DNA from: Thiobacillus sp. UBA2487 | Lineage (GTDB): Bacteria > Pseudomonadota > Gammaproteobacteria > Burkholderiales > Sulfuriferulaceae | DNA: 13,022 nucleotides | Assembly (NCBI GenBank): GCA_002341815.1 | Contig: DDOT01000017.1 | Coordinates: 275-13,296 of the forward strand | Reading direction: 5' to 3' | Part shown: positions 1-7,266 of the stretch, piece by piece | How the letters are laid out: each line of letters starts with the position of its first letter | How positions within the stretch are numbered: the first letter of the stretch is position 1 | The notes under the pieces: generated by a model | Seen by the model: only the letters and a program-made list of their open reading frames with translations | The model's database searches: none | What the model was told of the DNA's origin: nothing | Made by a program: the position numbers and the translations under genes

Positions 1-3
1 GCT

Positions 4-48
4 ATCGGATGGTGCTAAATGCCAGACAACGCACCATGCATGACCGAT
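4..48 (-). terminator. Imperfect inverted repeat just after argH
   Basis: Immediately 3' of the argH stop codon, ATGGTGC (9-15) pairs with GCACCAT (31-37) and the outer ATCGG (4-8) pairs with CCGAT (44-48). This gives a 12-bp stem interrupted by a 6-nt bulge, with a 15-nt loop. It could end the argH transcript, but the window stops before any U-run would appear, so the terminator role is a weak inference. Confidence 0.25.
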
Positions 49-52
49 GGTT

Positions 53-1435
53 TTATTGCAGCGATTGTAACGCACGTTGCGCAGCAACGATAACCCGTTC
101 AGGTGCCGTACCACCAAAATGGTTACGGCTGGCAGCGGAGCCTTCCAACGATAATACACCATAAACATCGTGTTCTATCAAGTCAGAAAACGATTGCAGT
201 TCCGGCAATGGTAATTCTGACAACGTACAGTGTCGGGTTTCTGCCAGACGAACCGCGCGGGCCACGGCTTCGTGGGCGTCGCGGAAAGGCAAGCCTTTTT
301 TAACCAGATAATCGGCCAAATCGGTTGCGGTAGCGTGGCCCTGGTTCAGCGCGTCATGCATGGCATTTGGACGAATTTCAAGCCCGGACATCATCTCGGC
401 GGCAATTGCCAAGGTATCAAGCACGGTGTCCACGGTATCAAACAACGGTTCTTTGTCTTCCTGATTATCTTTATTATAGGCCAAGGGTTGCCCCTTCATC
501 AGTGTGAGCAGGCTGACCAGGTGACCGTTGATCCGTCCGGTTTTGCCGCGCATCAGTTCGGGGACATCAGGATTTTTCTTTTGCGGCATGATCGATGAGC
601 CGGTACAAAAACGATCTGGAAGATCGATAAAGCCAAACCGCGGGTTCATCCACAAAATCAGCTCTTCAGACAGACGTGAGAAATGGGTCATGATCACGCT
701 GGCCGTTGCGCAGAATTCTATGGCGAAGTCGCGGTCGGACACGGCATCAAGCGAGTTGGCGCAAACACTGTCGAATCCGAGTTCACGGGCTACCCTGTCG
801 CGGTCTATCGGGTAGCTGGTGCCAGCCAATGCGGCGGCACCCAGTGGCAGGCGATTAACCCGGCGCCGACAATCCGCCAAGCGCTCTGCATCGCGCGCGA
901 ACATCTCAAAATAAGCCAGCAAGTGGTGACCAAACGTAACAGGTTGCGCCACCTGCAAATGGGTATGGCCCGGCATGAGAACGGCAGCGTGTTTTTCCGC
1001 CTGCTGTGCCAGTGCCCGTTGCATGTTGCGCAAGCCGACCAGCATCAAGTCAATGTGGTGGCGTAGCCATAGACGAATATCCGTGGCGACCTGATCATTG
1101 CGCGAACGTCCGGTATGCAGGCGTTTTCCGGCATCCCCTACCCGTTCGGTGAGTGATTTTTCAATGTTGAGGTGCACGTCTTCCAGCTCAAGTTTCCATT
1201 CAAACCGGCCGGCTTGTATGTCATGCAAAATGTCAGCCAACCCGCGTTCAATATCTGCGAGATCGGTCGGGCTGATGATGTGGCAATGCGCCAGCATGCG
1301 GGCATGGGCAAGCGAGCCTTGAATGTCAAATTCGGCCAATCGGTAATCAAAGCCGATAGACGCGGTGTAACGCTGGACGCGAGCTGAAACCGGCTCGCTA
1401 AATCGTCCGGACCAGAGTTGAGGAGATGTCGTCAT
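53..1435 (-). CDS. argH: Argininosuccinate lyase
   Basis: This cytoplasmic enzyme splits argininosuccinate into arginine and fumarate, the last step of arginine synthesis. The 460 residues match the usual length of about 460. The fumarase/aspartase-superfamily signature [10 protein letters not shown] lies at 279-288; its serine-bearing loop is catalytic in the family. HTGRSRNDQ at 107-115 and PGHTHLQ at 155-161 are the other conserved active-site blocks. The N-terminus ([12 protein letters not shown]) starts in the normal place for ArgH, although no strong Shine-Dalgarno sequence precedes it. It lies 52 bp downstream of topA on the same strand, with no convincing promoter in the gap, so it may be read through from topA. 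No other arginine gene is visible. The assignment is secure; only its regulation is inferred. Confidence 0.98.
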   Translation of the reverse strand: MTTSPQLWSGRFSEPVSARVQRYTASIGFDYRLAEFDIQGSLAHARMLAHCHIISPTDLADIERGLADILHDIQAGRFEWKLELEDVHLNIEKSLTERVGDAGKRLHTGRSRNDQVATDIRLWLRHHIDLMLVGLRNMQRALAQQAEKHAAVLMPGHTHLQVAQPVTFGHHLLAYFEMFARDAERLADCRRRVNRLPLGAAALAGTSYPIDRDRVARELGFDSVCANSLDAVSDRDFAIEFCATASVIMTHFSRLSEELILWMNPRFGFIDLPDRFCTGSSIMPQKKNPDVPELMRGKTGRINGHLVSLLTLMKGQPLAYNKDNQEDKEPLFDTVDTVLDTLAIAAEMMSGLEIRPNAMHDALNQGHATATDLADYLVKKGLPFRDAHEAVARAVRLAETRHCTLSELPLPELQSFSDLIEHDVYGVLSLEGSAASRNHFGGTAPERVIVAAQRALQSLQ

Positions 1436-1487
1436 GAATCTGTCTGCATGGGTTAGTCAAGGTTGTGCGATGTGTTAAACATGCCGC
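1436..1487 (-). other. Short topA-argH spacer
   Basis: These 52 bp hold no hairpin with a T-run and no convincing promoter. A TTGACT hexamer on the minus strand (about 1456-1461) has no -10 partner at the right distance. Read-through from topA into argH is therefore plausible. Confidence 0.5.
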
Positions 1488-3956
1488 TTATTTTTTCGAT
1501 GCAGCAGTCGTTTTTTTGCCCGTTCGCTTGCGGGTTTTTCCGGTGGTTGCTTTTGCTGCCAGCAAAGGAAGGGCATCCGCCAGTCCGGCACTGTCGTGAT
1601 CCAGATCGGGTGGCAGTGTGGCACTGATTTTGCCGTGCTTGAAATACCAGCCATAACGCCCTTCATGCAGGGTTACCGGTTGCTCGTCTTCGGGATGTTT
1701 GCCCAGCAGTTTGCCGGTTATTTTGGCGGCACGTGGTGAGCGTTCTTGGGCAAGCAGTTCTACGGCGCGATGCAGTCCGATGGTATACACATCATCGGCT
1801 TTGGGTATCGATTTAAATTTGCCGTTGTGTTGTAAATAAGGGCCAAAGCGGCCAATATTGGCCACGATGGGTAAATCGTCGTGCGGATGGTTGCCTACCG
1901 TGCGTGGCAAGGACAGCAAACGCAGCGCAGAAGGTAGATCGGCTTGCGCTGCGGGGATGTTCTTGGGCCAACTGGCGCGCCGTGGTTTGATGGTTTTGTC
2001 TTCCGGGGTAGCGCCGACCTGTACATACCAACCATAGCGACCGTTTAACAGCAAGATGTCCTGACCGCTGTCGGGATCAATGCCCAAAACACTCGGTTCG
2101 CCGCCCTGACTGAACGGACGGGTGAAATCACATTCGGGGTAAGCTGAGCAGCCGACAAACAAGCCGCGTTTGCTGGCTTGCAAAAACAATTTTGCACCGC
2201 ATTTCGGGCATACCTCGTCGTCAATCGGACAGCCACGCTCAACCTCGGCTTTGGCTGCCAGGGTACTGGAAAAGTCATGCCAAAAGTCGTTGAGCAAAGG
2301 CACATAGCGTAACTCGCCATTGGCAACGTCATCCAACCGGTCTTCCAGACGAGCGGTAAAGTCGTAGTCAACATAATGCGTGAAATGCGTGGTTAAAAAA
2401 CAATTCACCAAGCGACCGGTTGGAGTCGGGATAAAACGCTTTTTGTCCAGATCGACGTATTCCCGGTCTTTTAGCGTTGAAATAATGCTGGCATAGGTGG
2501 ATGGACGTCCAATGCCATATTCTTCCAGTGTTTTGACCAAGCTGGCTTCGGTGTAACGTGGTGGCGGCTGGGTAAAATGTTGATCACTCCACAGTCGCTC
2601 AACTGGCAAGATATCACCTTCTTCCAGCGATGGCAGTCGCGAGTCTTCTTCTTCGGTATTATCGTCCAGATTTTCTTGATACACCGCAATAAAGCCGGGA
2701 AATGCCAGGGTTTGTCCGGTAGCCCGAAACAGGGTCTGATTGCCGGCATCGAGATCAACGCTAACCGTGTCGAATTGCGCGCTGGTCATTTGGCAGGCCA
2801 GCGTGCGCTTCCAAACCATATCGTACAGTCGAAATTGATCGGTGGTCAGAAATCCGCGCATGGATTCGGGCGTGCGGGACATGGCGGTTGGTCGGATGGC
2901 TTCGTGCGCTTCCTGCGCGTTTTTAGATTTGTTCCGATAATAGACCGGGGCTTCAGGCAGATAGGGTGCATCAAATTGAGTCTGGATATAGGTACGAATT
3001 TCAGCAATCGCATCCGCTGCCAAATTAACCGAATCAGTACGCATATAGGTAATAAGACCGGTGGCAGAGCCGCCGATGTCAACACCTTCGTATAATTGCT
3101 GTGCCGTACGCATGGCGCGATCAGTGGTCATGCCCAGTTTGCGCACCGCCTCTTGCTGCAGGGTGGAGGTGGTGAATGGGGCTGCCGGGTGGCGAGACTT
3201 GCGTTTGCGCTCAATGTGCTGCACACCGACGGTTTGCAGATTTGCCAGATCATCCAAAACCTTTTGCTGCGCCGGTTGATCGGTAAAGCTGAACTGCTCG
3301 ATTTTATTGCCGCGATGCTGGCTTAAGCGCGCGCTGAACGCTTGCCGCGCCTTGCGGGTGTCCAGATGGATGGTCCAGTATTCTCGGGCTGTAAAGCGCT
3401 CAATTTCGACTTCACGTTCAACAATGAGGCGTAGCGCCGGGCTTTGCACGCGCCCTGCTGACAAGCCGGGGCTGATTTTGCGCCATAACAGAGGTGACAG
3501 GTTAAATCCCACCAGGTAATCCAATGCCCGGCGCGCTTGTTGGGCGTCCACCAGATTCATGGAAATCTGGCGAGGATGGGCGACCGCATGGCGGATGGCG
3601 GTGGGGGTTATTTCGTGAAATTCGATGCGCTCAAGCGGCTTGTTGGGCGCAATGTGCTCGTTGTGCAAGATTTCGGCCAAATGCCATGCAATGGCCTCGC
3701 CTTCCCGATCCGGGTCGGTTGCCAGCAAAATACGGTCTGCTTTGCGCGCCGCTTTTAAAATATTGGCGACATGGCGTTCGTTGCGTTCGATCAACTGGTA
3801 TTTCATGGCGAACCCTTGGTCGGGTTCTACCGCGCCTGATTTGGGAACCAAGTCGCGTACATGACCATAACTGGCAAGGATCTCATACCCGTCACCCAGG
3901 TATTTTTTCAGGGTTTTCGCTTTCGATGGCGATTCGACAATGACAAGTGCTGACAT
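1488..3956 (-). CDS. topA: DNA topoisomerase I (type IA)
   Basis: This enzyme relaxes negatively supercoiled DNA through a transient 5'-phosphotyrosine link. The 822 residues begin with a TOPRIM domain: VIVESPSKAK at 5-14 supplies Glu9, and DPDREGE at 81-87 supplies the metal-binding acidic residues. The catalytic tyrosine is Tyr304 in ITYMRTDSV. EEYGIGRPSTYAS at 478-490 is a conserved core block. The C-terminus has one clear tetracysteine zinc finger (Cys583, Cys586, Cys603, Cys609). After it come three cysteine-free topoisomerase C-terminal repeats, each with a GxYG- or GxFG-like core, at about 627-665, 695-735 and 755-800, and a Lys-rich tail (about 802-822). Escherichia coli TopA (865 residues) has three such fingers, so the tail is simpler here. 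The start codon is 3 nt after the smg stop and has no Shine-Dalgarno sequence, which suggests coupling to smg translation. Confidence 0.98.
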   Translation of the reverse strand: MSALVIVESPSKAKTLKKYLGDGYEILASYGHVRDLVPKSGAVEPDQGFAMKYQLIERNERHVANILKAARKADRILLATDPDREGEAIAWHLAEILHNEHIAPNKPLERIEFHEITPTAIRHAVAHPRQISMNLVDAQQARRALDYLVGFNLSPLLWRKISPGLSAGRVQSPALRLIVEREVEIERFTAREYWTIHLDTRKARQAFSARLSQHRGNKIEQFSFTDQPAQQKVLDDLANLQTVGVQHIERKRKSRHPAAPFTTSTLQQEAVRKLGMTTDRAMRTAQQLYEGVDIGGSATGLITYMRTDSVNLAADAIAEIRTYIQTQFDAPYLPEAPVYYRNKSKNAQEAHEAIRPTAMSRTPESMRGFLTTDQFRLYDMVWKRTLACQMTSAQFDTVSVDLDAGNQTLFRATGQTLAFPGFIAVYQENLDDNTEEEDSRLPSLEEGDILPVERLWSDQHFTQPPPRYTEASLVKTLEEYGIGRPSTYASIISTLKDREYVDLDKKRFIPTPTGRLVNCFLTTHFTHYVDYDFTARLEDRLDDVANGELRYVPLLNDFWHDFSSTLAAKAEVERGCPIDDEVCPKCGAKLFLQASKRGLFVGCSAYPECDFTRPFSQGGEPSVLGIDPDSGQDILLLNGRYGWYVQVGATPEDKTIKPRRASWPKNIPAAQADLPSALRLLSLPRTVGNHPHDDLPIVANIGRFGPYLQHNGKFKSIPKADDVYTIGLHRAVELLAQERSPRAAKITGKLLGKHPEDEQPVTLHEGRYGWYFKHGKISATLPPDLDHDSAGLADALPLLAAKATTGKTRKRTGKKTTAASKK

Positions 3957-3959
3957 GGT

Positions 3960-4412
3960 TTAATGAACGGTTGGGGTTGCGTTGTGATGGAATATCATAT
4001 CTTCGAGCAACACAATATTTTGTTCGGGATGTTGGCTCCATAGCAGCACTAACGCAATCCAGCGAATCTTTTCTTCAATATCATCTTCGTCCAGCGCCAT
4101 CACCCTTTCAATAATCCATTCACGTTGCGCAGCGTTAATCATGCCGGATTGCTGCAAAAATAACAGAAAGCCACGTGATGCGGTGTCAAGTTTTGCCAAC
4201 TCCGCCGTTGTATAATGGCGCAATGCATTGACATGGGGAATGGCGTGGTTGGCAAATTGAACATCGGTCAATTCGCCTAACCAATCAAGCACTTGCTCAA
4301 TTTCATTGATTTCAAAGCCGGCGGCATTCAGCTTGATCGCCAGTGTGTCGCGATCGGGCGCACGGTCAATCTGAGGATAATTCTCAAATAAAAACAAAAA
4401 AATATCAAACAT
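3960..4412 (-). CDS. smg: Smg family protein (DUF494)
   Basis: This 150-residue protein begins MFDIFLFLFENYPQ, the typical start of the Smg/DUF494 family, and has the family's usual length of about 150-157. It is acidic, has no signal peptide or membrane segment, and looks helical throughout. Its C-terminal half (about 95-145) contains an acidic LDEDDIEEKIRWIALVLLWS stretch typical of the family. The biochemical role is not established. Its position between dprA and topA is conserved in many proteobacteria, which suggests a link to DNA processing or simply an old operon. A GGA sequence 6 nt upstream of the ATG serves as a modest ribosome-binding site. The gene begins 9 nt after the dprA stop. 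Confidence 0.93.
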   Translation of the reverse strand: MFDIFLFLFENYPQIDRAPDRDTLAIKLNAAGFEINEIEQVLDWLGELTDVQFANHAIPHVNALRHYTTAELAKLDTASRGFLLFLQQSGMINAAQREWIIERVMALDEDDIEEKIRWIALVLLWSQHPEQNIVLLEDMIFHHNATPTVH

Positions 4413-4421
4413 TGTTATCCA

Positions 4422-5495
4422 TCAGGCAAGGCGTTGGTATAACCCACCGGGACGTGAGGCCACTTCACCGATAAGCTCCTTCTCTAACAGAATGGCTGAA
4501 ACTTGTTGTGCCGTCAACCCGGAACGCATGACAAGTGTATCCAGTGCGATGGGCGCATGGCCCATGATGGCAAGCAAAGGGTCATTTGATTCGGCCGGAT
4601 TGGTCTGGGCCTGCGGTGCAATTTGTTGCAAATGGAGTTCTTCCAGAATGTCGCTGGTTTGTTCTACCAGTTTTGCGCCTTCGCGTATCAAGCGATGACA
4701 ACCGCGGGTGAGCGGCGAGTGAATCGAACCGGGAATAGCGAATACCTCTTTGCCCTGCTCTGCGGCCAATCTGGCGGTAATCAGCGAACCGCTGTCCAAA
4801 CCGGCTTCAACGACCAGACAACCCATGGATAATCCGCTGATCAGTCGGTTACGGCGCGGAAAATGGTGGACTTTGGCTGGTGTTCCGGGTGGAAGCTCGC
4901 TCAAAATCAAGCCTTGCGCGGCAATGGTGTGCGCCAGGTCGCGGTTGCGTGCCGGGTAGACAATATCCGGGCCCGTACCGATTACGGCAATGGTCGATGC
5001 GTTGGTGCCCAGCGCGCCCTGATGTGCGGCAGCATCGATGCCCAAGGCAAGTCCGCTGATAATGGTAAGACCGTTTTCGGCCAGATTGCGTGAAAAATGG
5101 GTGGCATCGCGTTCGCCTTGGGCGCTGGCATTGCGACTGCCGACCATGGCGAGTGCCGGTTTGTTAAGTAAATCCAGGCGGCCGCGCGCAAATAAAACCG
5201 GTGGCGGATCGGTAATGTCCAGCAGACGAGCGGGATAATCGGTATCCGCCAAGGTCAGCAGATGATTGTCGGGGCGGTTTAGCCAGTTTAACGCCAGCGC
5301 CATGCGCTGTGGGTCAGCACCGCGCAAAATCGCATGAGATACTTCTGCGGATGTGTGGCGCAGAAGTTGGGACGACGATGCGCGCCGAATGGCTTCTGGT
5401 GTATTAAAAACCGCCAACAGACGACACAGGCTGACAGAGCCGAGACCCGGCGTGAGTGTCAGGTGCAGCCAATCCAAGCGTTCGCTGTCATTCAT
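4422..5495 (-). CDS. dprA: DNA-processing protein DprA (Smf)
   Basis: DprA binds incoming single-stranded DNA during natural transformation and loads RecA on it. The 357 residues have the complete three-part layout: an N-terminal helical SAM-like region (about 1-70), a Rossmann-type DNA-binding core (about 80-285) and a C-terminal winged-helix domain (about 300-357). Core motifs are VGSRNAS (118-124), SGLALGIDAAAH (147-158), FPRRNRLISGLS (212-223), GSLITAR (236-242) and GCHRLIREGA (265-274). Nothing is missing, so the gene looks functional. Its presence alone does not prove competence, because dprA is also kept in bacteria not known to be transformable. It follows the LysM gene by 12 nt and precedes smg by 9 nt. 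The start has no strong Shine-Dalgarno sequence, so coupling to the LysM gene is likely. Confidence 0.97.
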   Translation of the reverse strand: MNDSERLDWLHLTLTPGLGSVSLCRLLAVFNTPEAIRRASSSQLLRHTSAEVSHAILRGADPQRMALALNWLNRPDNHLLTLADTDYPARLLDITDPPPVLFARGRLDLLNKPALAMVGSRNASAQGERDATHFSRNLAENGLTIISGLALGIDAAAHQGALGTNASTIAVIGTGPDIVYPARNRDLAHTIAAQGLILSELPPGTPAKVHHFPRRNRLISGLSMGCLVVEAGLDSGSLITARLAAEQGKEVFAIPGSIHSPLTRGCHRLIREGAKLVEQTSDILEELHLQQIAPQAQTNPAESNDPLLAIMGHAPIALDTLVMRSGLTAQQVSAILLEKELIGEVASRPGGLYQRLA

Positions 5496-5507
5496 GCGTG
5501 GCAGGTA

Positions 5508-6515
5508 TCAGGGATTTTGGATCAAATAGCCCGTTTCTACGGATGCATTCGCATCCATGACCATCGCATACGCCGCTTTGTCGAATGCGCGGTAAACGAT
5601 GCATAGCGCCACCCGGGTGGGGGGAATGGTAACCCCCTCTTTTTTACTGCCGGGTTGATAAATGGCGAGTACAACCCCGGGGGTCAAGCCATCCTGAATG
5701 CCGCGATTCAGCAAAACCGTATCAAAGCGACCGGCCTCGGCCAATACGCCAACCGTATCGAGGATTTGACCTTGCACGGGGAGGTCGGGGGCGTGCGGGA
5801 CATAGTTGAACCGCAGCTTGTTTCGCGCGGGCAGCAGTTTATCACCCACGGTGATTTCGCTGATGGCCGAATCAATAAATACCTTGAACGGATTGCCTTG
5901 CGCAAGGGTGTGCGCCTTGCCTACCAGATTGGCGCTGTAGCCCAGCAGCTTTTTGTCGGTTGGATCAATGATTTCATTGCCGGGTTCAACAATGTCCCAT
6001 TGTTGCGTGTCGTTGGCATCACCTTGCACCCAGACCTCGTCGCTGGCGCCCACCACGATATGTTCGTCCTGATAGTCGATGATGGCTGGGGCATTCGACA
6101 GTTGGCCGATAGCCATGATGCGTGGCTGTTTGACGAAGGCATCCAGCGCGCTGCTCGGGATGGGCGGAATACCGGTTTGTTCGGCCAATGAACCGCGGAT
6201 ACTGGGCATCAGTTTGATGGTTGACAAAACCTGTGCCGGTTCAAGGCTTAGATGAGGTTGACCGTTGATGGTTTGCAAGACGATCGTGTCGCCGGGATAA
6301 ATCCAATGTGGATTTTTGATTTCTTCTTTATTCATGCCCCAGATTTGCGGCCATTTCCATGGGTCCTTCAAGAATTTTGAAGAAATGCTCCACAGGGTGT
6401 CACCTTTAACCACGGTGTAGGCAGAAGGGGCGTCCGGCTGAAGTGACAAAACGTCGGCATAACTAGCCACACTGCTCAGACAGGCCAGAATCAGTGTGAT
6501 CATGGCAGATTTCAT
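5508..6515 (-). CDS. Secreted LysM-domain protein
   Basis: This 335-residue protein probably works at the cell wall. Residues 1-20 form a Sec signal peptide, with a hydrophobic stretch ITLILACLSSVA and likely cleavage after Ala20 (SYA|DV). One LysM peptidoglycan-binding domain follows at about 33-80, with the typical YTVVKGDTLWSIS opening and YPGDTIVL closing strands. The remaining 250 residues resemble the long C-terminal region found in LysM proteins encoded beside dprA in Betaproteobacteria; I recognise no catalytic motif in it. No enzymatic role should be assumed. The start is supported by AAGGGGA at 6520-6526, 4 nt upstream of the ATG. It is the first gene of the minus-strand operon running to dprA, smg and topA, and is divergent from def. 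Confidence 0.88.
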   Translation of the reverse strand: MKSAMITLILACLSSVASYADVLSLQPDAPSAYTVVKGDTLWSISSKFLKDPWKWPQIWGMNKEEIKNPHWIYPGDTIVLQTINGQPHLSLEPAQVLSTIKLMPSIRGSLAEQTGIPPIPSSALDAFVKQPRIMAIGQLSNAPAIIDYQDEHIVVGASDEVWVQGDANDTQQWDIVEPGNEIIDPTDKKLLGYSANLVGKAHTLAQGNPFKVFIDSAISEITVGDKLLPARNKLRFNYVPHAPDLPVQGQILDTVGVLAEAGRFDTVLLNRGIQDGLTPGVVLAIYQPGSKKEGVTIPPTRVALCIVYRAFDKAAYAMVMDANASVETGYLIQNP

Positions 6516-6519
6516 GCGG

Positions 6520-6526
6520 TCCCCTT
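6520..6526 (-). promoter_or_regulatory. Ribosome-binding site of the LysM gene
   Basis: AAGGGGA on the minus strand lies 4 nt before the ATG at 6515. It is the strongest Shine-Dalgarno sequence in the five-gene minus-strand block and supports this start as the entry point for ribosomes into the operon. Confidence 0.7.
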
Positions 6527-6553
6527 GGCGTTTAAAATTGGTTTACTGTTTCT

Positions 6554-6626
6554 GGAATGTGTCGCAAGTTAACGCACACCTTGGTTTGGGTGTGCCGGCA
6601 ATTTGCGCGAATTTATAAAACATTCC
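6554..6626. repeat. Nested inverted repeat with a central hairpin
   Basis: Three complementary pairs are nested: GGAATGT (6554-6560) with ACATTCC (6620-6626), CGCAA (6563-6567) with TTGCG (6603-6607), and GCACACC (6574-6580) with GGTGTGC (6589-6595). The last pair closes an 8-nt loop. The inner 7-bp hairpin is the best-formed part. As RNA the whole could fold into a long stem with internal loops; as DNA it could be binding sites. If the LysM promoter lies upstream of 6626 on the minus strand, this is the LysM 5' leader. Confidence 0.5.
6612..6617 (-). promoter_or_regulatory. Possible -10 box for the LysM operon
   Basis: TATAAA on the minus strand lies about 97 bp upstream of the LysM start and would place transcription start near 6605, just before the inner hairpin at 6574-6595. 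No acceptable -35 hexamer is seen at 16-18 bp, so this is a weak candidate. Confidence 0.25.
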
Positions 6627-6657
6627 GGTTAACGGGTATAATAACCGACCCGGTTAA
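6625..6657. promoter_or_regulatory. Operator-like CGGTTA repeats around the -10 box
   Basis: The hexamer CGGTTA occurs at 6626-6631 and 6651-6656, and its complement TAACCG at 6642-6647. The last two form the palindrome TAACCG-acc-CGGTTA (6642-6656), which overlaps the end of TATAAT and the expected transcription start. The direct repeats CCGGTTAA (6625-6632 and 6650-6657) are 25 bp apart. A dimeric regulator bound here would block the -10 box. I do not recognise the motif as that of a named regulator. Confidence 0.4.
6637..6642 (+). promoter_or_regulatory. Consensus -10 box for def-fmt
   Basis: A perfect TATAAT sits 109 bp upstream of the def start codon. The -35 region at the right distance (6613-6619) is poor, matching about three of six consensus bases, and there is no extended -10 TG. 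A good -10 with a poor -35 fits a regulated or activator-dependent promoter, but this is inference. Confidence 0.5.
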
Positions 6658-6751
6658 TAAAATATTTGGAATAGTGCTGGGTTGACCCTGTTGCCAGCGT
6701 GTCGACCATGTTCTGAATTTTGCATGTAATTCTTTAGGCAGGCAAGCGATT

Positions 6752-7255
6752 ATGGCCAAATTAGATATCTTGCGTTATCCCGACCCCAGACTTTACACAC
6801 GCGCCAAACGGGTTGGTATCATTGATGAGCGTATCCAACGTTTGGTGGCGGATATGGCAGAAACCATGTATGCCGCGCCTGGTATCGGTTTGGCGGCTAC
6901 TCAGGTAGATCGTCATATTCAGTTGATCATTGTGGATACCAGCGAAAATCAGAACGATTTGCGGGTATTCATCAATCCTGAATTAATTTTCAGTGAAGGC
7001 GATGCCGAACGTGAGGAAGGTTGTCTGTCTGTGCCGGGTATCTATGACAAGGTGCATCGGGCAGAACGCATCCGTGTGCGGGCACAGGGGCTGGATGGCA
7101 AAACGTTTGAGCTGGATGCCGACGGTTTGCTTGGGTTGTGTATCCAGCACGAAATGGACCATTTGCTGGGAAAGGTGTTTGTGCAGTATCTATCACCGCT
7201 CAAGCAGACGCGAATTCGGAATAAAATGAAAAAGCGCTTGCGCGAAACCATGTGA
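6752..7255 (+). CDS. def: Peptide deformylase
   Basis: This metalloenzyme removes the formyl group from the N-terminal methionine of new proteins as they leave the ribosome. The 167 residues match the family length. All three motifs are intact: GIGLAATQ (44-51), EGCLS (89-93) and HEMDH (133-137). The metal is held by Cys91, His133 and His137, and Glu134 is the catalytic base. The C-terminus is a basic helix ([17 protein letters not shown]), a region that in type 1 bacterial enzymes helps ribosome binding. It is the first gene of a two-gene operon with fmt, whose product adds the formyl group that this enzyme removes. The ribosome-binding site is weak (AGGCAGGC upstream of the ATG). Confidence 0.98.
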   Translation: MAKLDILRYPDPRLYTRAKRVGIIDERIQRLVADMAETMYAAPGIGLAATQVDRHIQLIIVDTSENQNDLRVFINPELIFSEGDAEREEGCLSVPGIYDKVHRAERIRVRAQGLDGKTFELDADGLLGLCIQHEMDHLLGKVFVQYLSPLKQTRIRNKMKKRLRETM

Positions 7256-7260
7256 GGTGA
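7254..7260 (+). promoter_or_regulatory. Ribosome-binding site of fmt, overlapping the def stop
   Basis: GAGGTGA overlaps the last two bases of the def stop codon (TGA, 7253-7255) and lies 6 nt before the fmt ATG. It is a near-consensus site, so ribosomes that end on def can restart on fmt. It supports the ATG at 7267 over the out-of-frame ATG at 7260. Confidence 0.8.
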
Positions 7261-7266
7261 TGCGTC

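Larger units (their letters stand above)
6516..6751. other. Divergent control region between the LysM operon and def-fmt
   Basis: This 236-bp region is the longest non-coding stretch here and the only one between divergent genes, so promoters for both operons should lie in it. It is AT-richer than its surroundings. From left to right it holds the LysM ribosome-binding site, a nested inverted repeat (6554-6626), a consensus TATAAT box (6637-6642) embedded in CGGTTA/TAACCG repeats (6625-6657), and a second weak plus-strand promoter candidate near def: TCGACC (6702-6707), 17 nt, TGTAAT (6725-6730). I found no open reading frame of note in it. Confidence 0.85.

Noticed and set aside
1440..1465. 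TTGACT as a -35 box for argH
   Set aside because: The position 17 nt downstream falls at the argH start codon and does not resemble a -10 box.
6676..6698. GCTGG/CCAGC arms in the def leader as a riboswitch or attenuator
   Set aside because: Only 5 bp with a 13-nt loop, no alternative stem with a U-run, and no resemblance to a riboswitch core that I know.
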